From positions 41,768,139 through 41,832,138 of the forward strand of contig OX377204.1 of NCBI GenBank assembly GCA_947396885.1: a stretch of 64,000 nucleotides of DNA. Direction: 5' to 3'. Below, in pieces: positions 56,704-64,000 of the stretch. The stretch comes from Heligmosomoides polygyrus polygyrus. Lineage: Eukaryota; Nematoda; Chromadorea; Rhabditida; Heligmosomidae. Position numbers and translations under genes: made by a program. The number at the start of each line of letters is the position of its first letter. The first letter of the stretch is position 1. The notes under the pieces were generated by a model. That model was not told where the DNA came from, made no database searches, and worked only from the letters and a program-made list of their open reading frames with translations.

Positions 56704-56882
56704 GTTACGGCTGTTCTGGACACACAGCGGGTAGGAATCCTTTATTCACACCGAGGCTCTCTTTTATAGACTTCTTCGTGTTATCCTCGGTGGCGTCTTC
56801 TTATCCTCGATTCTATCTGAAACCCCTACCATTCCGACCTTTCTCACTTCTTCTTCCAACCGACCCCCCAACACCTGCTACA
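56704..56882 (-). repeat. Probable solo 5' LTR of the gypsy-like element
   Basis: On the minus strand the block begins TGTAGCAGGTG, contains a TATA-like CTATAAAAGAG and a poly(A) signal GAATAAAGG, and ends just before the probable primer site. The order TATA, AATAAA, primer site, Gag fits an LTR retrotransposon. The second LTR is not in the window, so the exact ends cannot be confirmed by comparison. Confidence 0.5.
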
Positions 56883-57010
56883 TAGATCTGTAGGAATCCT
56901 TCGCTCCTTGCTTACAGCTAAAACGAAGGACTTTACTTTGCCCAGGAAAAGTAAATAAAACAAAGTGGGAAACAATGCAGCGTTACAGCGGTATCGACTC
57001 TGAACAGGAA

Positions 57011-59256
57011 CATTCAGGAACCAATTTACCTTCTTCTTCTTCTTATTATTCTTCAACGTTTGTCCCGCTTCGTGGCGGGGTCCGCTATTCTGGTGTCATG
57101 ACGCCACTTTTCCCGATCCAGCGCTAGATCAGAGTGGACACCAGCTACTTTCAAGTCCTTATGTAACGTATCAGCCCATCGCTGCTTCAAGCGCCCTCTA
57201 GGTCGCTTTTTTATTACCTCGAAGTTAAGGCCTATCTCGCGGACGCAGTCTTCTTTCCCACGCAGAACGTGGCCGTACCATCGCAAGCGAGCTTCGCGCA
57301 TCTTGTCAGCTATCGGCGCGACACTGAACTTTCCGAATGACATCGTTTCGGATGCGGTCCATGCGCGTGACTCCAGCCATGAAGCGAAGCATCTTCGTCT
57401 CCATGATGTTGAGGCGCGTTTCAACTTCCTTATCGTTAGTAGCAGGCCAACACTAAGCGCCGTACATCGCTACTGGCCGGACGACTGCTCTGTAGATCTT
57501 CGACTTAAGGCGCTCTTGTATCTTCTTGTCGCAGAGCACGCCAGTTAATGAGCGTCACTTGGACCAAGCTGCACTCACGCGTGAATTCACTTCGACCATC
57601 AGTTTGCCGTCAGACGCGACTGCTGATCCCAGGTACTTAAAGATCGCAGTGCGTGGAAGCTCGTTGCCGTTAACCTTGATGGAGCCGGACTCAGTAACGT
57701 CCGCCGTTAGATATTCGGTCTTCTTCACGTTTAGTTTGAGTCCAAACCGCTCCAAGCGAAGACACTAAGCTTGCACCTCTCCCACGAGTTCATCTTTATC
57801 TTCGCTAGCGAGCATCACGCCATCGGCATAAAGCAACGTCCAGTGGACAAGCCTCTGAAGATCTCGTGTGATGGCATCTATGACGACAACAAAGAGGAGT
57901 GGGGAAAGCGCAGATCCCTGGTGTACCCCGACAGAGATGGGAAACTCCATCGAAGTTCCAGCTGCAGCTTGAACTCGACTCTTTGGACAAGAGTAGAGAA
58001 TTCGCACCCACTCTATGAGCTCTTCAGGAACTCCATGTTGACGCAGGGCGTAACATATCACTTCACGCGGTACGCGGTCAAAGCCCTTCTCCAAGTCGTG
58101 GAAGGCGATATGCACTGCCTTCTGTTTCTCACGATGCTTCTCTGTCAGGAGGCGGGCGGCATGTAAGGCATCAACGGTGCCACAGCCAGCCACGAAGCCG
58201 CACTGATTACTGGAAAGCTGGACGATGTCCCGAATTCGTCCATCGAGAATTCGCTCAAAGATCTTCATGCTGTGCGAAAGCAAGCGAATCGGACCGTAAT
58301 TGAAGCAGTCTACAGGACTGCCCTTCTTCTTCCAAATCGGAAACGTCGTACTTTGGCGCCAACACTCAGGGACTTTCATCTCCGCCACAACCTGATTAAA
58401 AAACTTCGCCAACCACTCAGCAGGGCACCAGTACTTGCACATCCATAGATCAGCTGCCATGTCATCGGGCCCAGTCGCTTTGCCTGGCCTCATCTTCTTC
58501 ATAGCCGCTTCTGTCTCCTCCACGGTGATCTTCTGGACGGGTTCATGGGTTGGAGCCGTTGAGGGGATGGCTGGATGAGAAAATTATACTGTGGAGATTT
58601 CCTCAAAGTAGTCGCGCCATCGCTTCAATGCCTTCTTGCGGTACGTAAGAAGATGGCCGTTTTCATCATTGATGCCGAAAAAACTTCTCAATATCCTCGG
58701 TCTGCCGATGGCGAAACTTTGGAAGTCGATACAGATACCGCTCACCATCGCGCGACTCGAGCTTCTCGTTGACATCTCCATAATGAGTGGCTTTTGCAAC
58801 AGCCACGGCCTTCATTTCGGCTTTCTTCGTATAGAACGACCTTGAAGCCACTCCTATGTCCCTTGAGTTGCGGCAGGACCACAGAGATCAACTCTTCTAT
58901 GCTACAGTGCTTCAACCAACTCGCACGAGCGGCTCGTCAACGTACCCACATTCAGCGCTGCCACGCGGGTCCTGCTTACGTTATGAGACTTTCGGACCAG
59001 CTCTGTTGTCCCCGATGCCGTCCTCGCATCAAGGCTCTGCGAGTGCGCGTCGGCTTCCGCGGACGCCGTAGCACTATCTCGAAAAACTGACAATGTCATA
59101 CACCATGCGATGTGACATGGGTGTTCGTAGGCCGGCCTGTCACAAGGGCCTGTCGCCTGCAATCGAATGTCCGTGTTCGGCTTAGCTCGCAAAGCGGACA
59201 GTTTCCAGCGGCACCACATGGAGGAACGGACATCGCCACCATTCAGGAACCAATTT
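57011..59256 (-). mobile_element. RTE-type LINE (family B) with 17-bp target duplication and internal deletion
   Basis: The insertion 57028-59239 is flanked by the same 17 bases CATTCAGGAACCAATTT (57011-57027 and 59240-59256). On the minus strand it has a 5' untranslated part, the endonuclease start VAALNVGTLTSRSCELVEAL (about 58900-59000), then a jump to the linker near 58850. The reverse transcriptase (57765-58523) has motif A HDLEKGFDRVPREV and motif B HQGSALSPLLFVVV; motif C reads YADG instead of YADD. The C-terminal part (57053-57755) is frame-changed. The 3' end has the (AAG)n tail. Nearly all of the endonuclease is deleted. Confidence 0.85.
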
Positions 59257-61165
59257 TCCATTTCATCAAAACGTAGTTCGCTCTCATGAGGCTGTTGGAG
59301 CTATATTTCGAGGAATTGCAGAATGCGTAAGAAAGGAGTGAGTGTACATATTTGAACAGAACCCTGCATTCTCTCAAATGACTTCGTAAAAGCGTCAACG
59401 AAAAGGCGAATAGCTGGCTCTAGCTACTCCTTTTTCGGTTGCCTGATGCAAGGAAGACTAACCACCTAAAAAATACGTCATCTGTTCAAAGGGAGTTTCC
59501 TCCAATAACACCCGAACTTGCACGCTTGACGGCCACAATCGCTATTGCGGCGAAGGATGGCTCTCCAACTCCAGAATCGTTTTCACTCAGACAGCGGAAT
59601 TTCTCAGTGCACCCCATTGCTTTCAGGTGCAGAGTGCTCAGCTTCAAAGTGTGTGACCGTGTATAGTTCGCTTTCCAAATTGTCGAAATTAAACGAAATG
59701 TTTGATTTGATGTGCAAATGGTACAAATCTGCGGTTTGTTTATACGGGCTCGTTTCAGTTTGCAGTTGCCACTGGTGCGGGTATATCAAATTTCTGGCGC
59801 TAAGCGGCTCGGGGTGAGGATCACAATGCGATTCAACCCTACAGTTCGTTCTGTAGTGCACAAACATAAAAATTCCACACAGCACTGGTGTGCTGTACCC
59901 CAATGGTGAGCTGAGGTAGGCCATTTCTGATTGAATTTGGCATTCACGTGCGTTTCTACCAAGGCGAATAACCACTCAGTACAAGCTGACCTCAACCCCT
60001 CGATTTTGTTCTTTTGTTTCACAGTTCGTCCTGAGGCCTACAGGTTTCCTGAGGTCCGATGAAAATCATTCGACTCGTCTAATCGACATCTACAGCCGCG
60101 TGCACCTATCACGTGCATTTGTGACGCGGGAAGTATCGTGGACGTGGCTTTCTTCCAGTTAAGGTTGGTGGAGAAATGGCATAGCCAACTGCCCGGATAG
60201 TAAGGAGCAGAGTCCTAGGCCAGCCTGGAGCTAGAGGCTTTATCGCAGCGAAGTATCGCATATCGCATATCTGCAACAGCCTACTCATGCTTCAGAGCTT
60301 CCAGAATTGCTTGGTGTTTAGTTCGAAAACGGCAGTAGCCGAGCATTTAGCGCTCATAATTCCTACGGTCGTGCACAGAGCATGTAGGACCGATAAAGTC
60401 GGTCGAGTGGTAACGTCGAATTCAATGACCTCATTTTCGTTGCAGAACACAGTAGCGGCCGTCCCTAGGTAACACATGTCTGTATTTTTTAAGACTTTCA
60501 CCAACTCTCTTGTCTGGCAGGAAGCTGGAAAGAATTTACAGTTCCCATTTCTGCCCCAGTTCAGTATGGCCACATAAGAGTTTCGCGAGCACGCTTTATC
60601 AGTTTTAAGCCCATGCGACTGAAGCTTCTCTGTTTTAGTGAGAAATTAGTGCTTGAATACCCAAGTCAGTCTGTTGTGCAGTAATAGCTTGAAAGGGCGC
60701 GACTGAGCGAAATAAATGTAATGCATTAGGATGATAAGAGAGTCATGATATGATTTTTTGAAAAATCCTCTACTCTCCAATGGTGATTGATACCCATGAC
60801 AACACCTGGAATTTGTAAATCATTCTCGAAAGTTCTCCGTGATAGATATCTATAAACACAATCTACAACTTTATTCATGATATCAATTCACAAGAATATC
60901 TCCGAGCCACCACCCTCTATGAATGCCGTTGGGGCGACAGGAACCGTCCGAGACATCAACAGCGCATAGGGAGAGGTCACCACTTCCATAGCTCCATGAG
61001 CATTGTCAACCACTGGTTTGCTCGCTTCCCAGGAGGAGACGCGGCTTCGGGATTGAAACCCGCCGTCTTGCGACGATACTCGGATGCACCCACCCAACAG
61101 TTCCCAGTCGCCTCCAGTGCCTCGGCTACAGAAAAGTGCTGGTTCCATGAATCCCTTATGTCTTG
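59257..61165. other. Intergenic, no supported gene
   Basis: A minus-strand frame at 60292-60573 reads VKVLKNTDMCYLGTAATVFC and FDVTTRPTLSVLHALCTTVG and could be an exon; its family is unknown. Another minus-strand frame at 60888-61148 overlaps a B-box-like string and is not convincing. An AT-rich stretch follows at 60720-60890. Confidence 0.3.
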
Positions 61166-61169
61166 AGCG

Positions 61170-61760
61170 ATGGCGTGCGGTTCACGCCCCTATCCATTTG
61201 TCAGCCTCTCCTTCCGCACCCGCAACGAAAACAGTTTCTAGAAGGCCTGATTACTGGAAATAAGAGTTGGGTCTTCTACGCTTCTAACACGCATAGTACA
61301 GTGTGGCTCTGTCGAAGAGAAGATCCGTCAACGCAAGCCAAAGTCGGCCTTCACCCCAAGAAGAGTCTCCTTTGCTGCTTCTGAAATTCGCGAGGAATGC
61401 TGTGTTACGAGTTGCTCCCGTAAGGACTCACAGCAGCATTTAGGCAAATCAATTCTGTTCTGCATGTCTGTTCCAGGAAAAAGGCCGAGCGAGATCTATT
61501 TCACGCATGGAGCAAAAGAGACACGTGAAAAATCGGAGCTGACATGGTTCCGTACCCACCCCATTCCCCTGATATTGCCCCTCCGACTATCACTTACATT
61601 TCTTCCAACCAAAGCATTGCTAGCGAAGCAAAGTCTGGAGATGTTGAGAGAACGGTCAGCTAATTCTTTGACTGCCAATCTGCCCACGTCTGGAGAAGGA
61701 AATCGCTGGGCTGGGTGGCACACTGCAGTGACACCGATAGTGATTATATTGTTGAGTGAA
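61170..61760 (+). pseudogene. Mariner transposase relic
   Basis: The plus strand reads FLEGLITGNKSWVFYASNTH and KVGLHPKKSLLCC, the first catalytic block and the following linker of mariner transposases with the aspartate replaced (TGNKSW). Further on, another frame gives VPYPPHSPDIAPP near 61553-61590, the third block with its last aspartate lost. The second block is not readable. No terminal repeats were found. Confidence 0.65.
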
Positions 61761-61929
61761 TTCCATTGTATTTTATTGTATTGTATTGTATGCTGAATAA
61801 AAAAGATGTCGAACATCCCAATACTTTCTTACCTCGCCGATATTTAGGTTGTATGGCGGATTCATTCTCAGATTTAATACAACGTCTCAAGTTGTTTTGA
61901 AAACGTGGGAATCTGTAACCGCGTCTTAT

Positions 61930-63873
61930 TCAAGGACAGGGAGTGCTCCTTATGATGACATGCTTACGGCCGTGTGTCTGGCGCCCCAACCCTGGCAGAT
62001 TTAGCCAGACATAATACGCGAAGTGTAGGTGGTGACGTTTGTTCATCATTTTAATTAGCGTCCCCCGCTTGGTGGCGGGGTCCGCTCTTCTGGTGTGGTG
62101 ACGCCAATTCTCCCGATCAAATGCTTGATCAGGGTGCAGACCAGCCATCTCTAAGTCCAAGCGCAACGTATCTAGCCAACGTTGCTTCGGGCGTCCTCTG
62201 GGCCGCTTTCCAGGGACCACAAGATTCAGACCAATCTTACACACGGTGTCGTCGTTAGCGCGAAGGACGTGGCCGTACCATCGAAGACGAGCTTCGCGCA
62301 GCTTCTCGGATATCGGGGCGACACCGAACCTCTGTCGTATGGTGTCGTTACGAACGCGGTCCAAACGCGTAACTCCAGCCGTCCACCGTAGCATCTTCGT
62401 CTCCATTACACTGAGGCGGCTTTCAATTCCCTTCGTCACGGGCCAGCACTCAGCACCGTACGTCGCTACTGGCCGGACTACTGTTCTATAAACCTTCGAT
62501 TTGAGGTGCTCAGGTATTGTCCTGTCGCAAAGCACCCCAGTCAGCGAGCGCCATTTGGACCAGGCTGCACTCACACGCGCATTCACCTCCATCTTTAAGC
62601 TGCCATCGGACGTGACTATTGACCCAAGATACTTGAAAGATGTCACTCGTGAGAGCTCAGTACCATCGATCTTAATAGATCCGTGCTCATTCACATCCGT
62701 CGTCAACTATTCCGTCTTTTTGACGTTTAGCTTGAGACCGAACAATGCCAAACGATCGCACCACGCCTGTGCCTGTCGCTCGAGTTCGGTTTTGTCTTCA
62801 CATGCAAGCATGCCGTCGTCAGCATACAGCAGCGTCCAAGGTGCCGCCATTTGGAGATCTCGTGAGATTGCATCCATCACGACCACGAAGAGCAGTGGGG
62901 ATAGGGCAGATCCCTGATGCACCCCTACAGAGATGGGAAACTCCATCGAGGTGCCCGCTGGCGCTCGCACTCGACTCCTTGGGCAAGAGTATAGAATGCG
63001 CACCCACTCAATAAGCTCTTCAGGGATATCATGTTGTCGCAACGCGTACCATATAACATCTCGCTGAACGCGGTTGAAGGCCTTCTCCAAGTCCAGGAAG
63101 GCAAAATGCACCGGTTTCTGTTTCTCGCGGTGCTTCTCTAGCAGAAGACGAACGGCGTGAATAGCATCAACGGTGCCACAGCCAGATACGAAACCACACT
63201 GATTCGTGGAAAGCTGTACGACATCCCGGATACGTCCGTCGACAATTCGCTCAAAGATTTTCATGGTGTGCGAAAGAAGACGAATTGGGCGGTAACTGGC
63301 GCAGTCTGCAGGACTGCCCTTCTTCTTCCAAATCGGGATGGTCGTGCTTTGCTGCCAACCCTCAGGCACTTTCTTCTCAGCAACAACCTGATTGAAAAAC
63401 GCAGTCAGCCAGTCAGCAGGGCACCAGCCCTTCGACTTCCACAGGTCAGCTGGCAGGTCATCGGGACCAGTGACTTTGCCTGACTTCATCTTCCTCAGGG
63501 CTACTTCAGTTTCGCTCACTGTGATCTTCTGAACGGGACCGTATACAGGTGATGCAAAAGGAACAGCAGGATGTTCAAATTCTACATTCGAGATTTCCTC
63601 GAAGTAGTCGTGCCATCGCTTCACAGCCCTCTTACGATCCATCAGAAGATGACCGCTCTCGTCGTTAATGCCAAAGAACTTCTCAATGTCTTCTGCTTGG
63701 CGACAGCGAGCTTTGGCGAGTCGGTAAATATAACGCTCACCATCGCGCGTTTCCAATTTTTTGCTGACATCAGCGTAGTATGCGGCTTTAGCAGCGGCCA
63801 CTGCCTTCTTTGCCGCTTTCTTTGCTCCTCGATAGTTCCGCCAATTATGGACTGTTTTATCACCGATAAACAC
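61930..63873 (-). pseudogene. RTE-type LINE (family B) reverse transcriptase frame, one nonsense codon
   Basis: A single minus-strand frame runs from about 63873 to 61930, interrupted only by TAG at 62707-62709, where sister copies have a tyrosine codon (KKTEYLTTDV). Domains in order are the linker (AKKAVAAAKAAYYADVSKKL), the RT fingers (KVTGPDDLPADLWKSKGW), motif A FLDLEKAFNRVQRDV, motif B HQGSALSPLLFVVVMD, motif C YADDGMLA, the thumb (KYLGSIVTSDGSLKMEV) and the C-terminal RLRWYGHVLR. The last ~40 residues run past the usual family end. The frame continues upstream past 63873 in related sequence, but the endonuclease lies beyond the window. Confidence 0.88.
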
Positions 63874-64000
63874 GTGATAGAGCCGTTTCTTTTCTCGGAC
63901 TTTCTCTCTGACATCATCAGTCCACAGCCATGCCTGCTTGTTGACCCAGCGTCGTCCAGGCTTCGTTGTGCCGAGTTCAAGGCGTGCAGCCCGAGTTATC
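62045..64000 (-). mobile_element. RTE-type LINE (family B), best copy, 5' end outside window
   Basis: This is the whole element part visible here: the 3' end near 62045, marked by GTCCCCCGCTTGGTGGCGGG, and homology to the other family B copies up to the window edge. The 3' flank on the transcript strand continues AATTAAAATGATGAAC rather than an AAG run. The continuation beyond 64000 should hold the endonuclease. Confidence 0.85.

Noticed and set aside
59604..59975. Minus-strand 123-codon frame
   Set aside because: It has no recognisable domain, no splice context and a composition that does not look like protein.
61035..61099. Minus-strand tRNA-like string with B box GGTTTCAATCC
   Set aside because: The B box is good, but no acceptor stem or 7-base anticodon loop forms, so a cloverleaf is not supported.

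Overview
This window looks like repeat-rich chromosomal DNA of a nematode, most likely a strongylid (hookworm-like) worm. The evidence is the mix of repeats (CR1-type and RTE-type LINEs, many mariner copies, hAT-like elements, a Ty3/gypsy fragment), short nematode-style introns, and the two recognisable host genes. There is no bacterial gene organisation and no CRISPR array. A 200-base run of N (51301-51500) is an assembly gap.

Only two host genes can be modelled with confidence. One is the C-terminal part of an EEA1 (early endosome antigen 1) orthologue on the minus strand at 47642-49395, seven exons ending in a complete FYVE zinc finger. The other is the start of a small secreted protein on the minus strand at 28264-28710, which resembles the nematode MIG-18-like fibronectin type I family. 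A set of protein-like open stretches on the plus strand (19410-22569) may be a third gene or an undescribed transposase, but I cannot name it.

Layout: 1.6-2.3 kb, first copy of a 0.7-kb repeat with a tRNA-Arg-like core; 2.3-6.6 kb, a CR1-type LINE (minus); 6.66-7.75 kb, a tandem array of four tRNA-like genes bounded by a 14-bp direct repeat; 7.9-8.6 kb, second copy of the tRNA-Arg-like repeat; 8.9-10.8 kb, an RTE LINE; 11.9-13.9 kb, two decayed mariners; 15.7-18.6 kb, a three-level nest of DNA transposons; 19-23 kb, the unexplained open stretches; 24.0-25.9 kb, a second hAT-like element that preserves an empty site; 26.0-27.3 kb, a mariner; 28.3-28.7 kb, the secreted-protein gene; 32.6-34.2 kb, two more tRNA-Arg-like repeats; 35-36 kb, a mariner; 37.6-38.5 kb, mariner and RTE fragments; 39.1-42.5 kb, a hAT-like element with exact 8-bp target duplications holding a mariner; 45.5-47.1 kb, an RTE tail and satellites; 47.3-49.4 kb, the EEA1 gene end; 50.3-51.7 kb, minisatellites and the gap; 54.4-59.3 kb, an RTE copy, a gypsy LTR-gag fragment and an internally deleted RTE with 17-bp target duplications; 61.2-61.8 kb, a mariner relic; 62.0 kb to the window end, an RTE copy with a single nonsense codon.

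Most sequence therefore comes from transposons of different ages. Target duplications, an empty site and nesting give a partial order of insertion. The least expected features are the tRNA-like tandem array, the tRNA-Arg-like core inside a dispersed repeat, and the nested hAT/MITE structure. I had no search tools, so family names rest on motif recognition.
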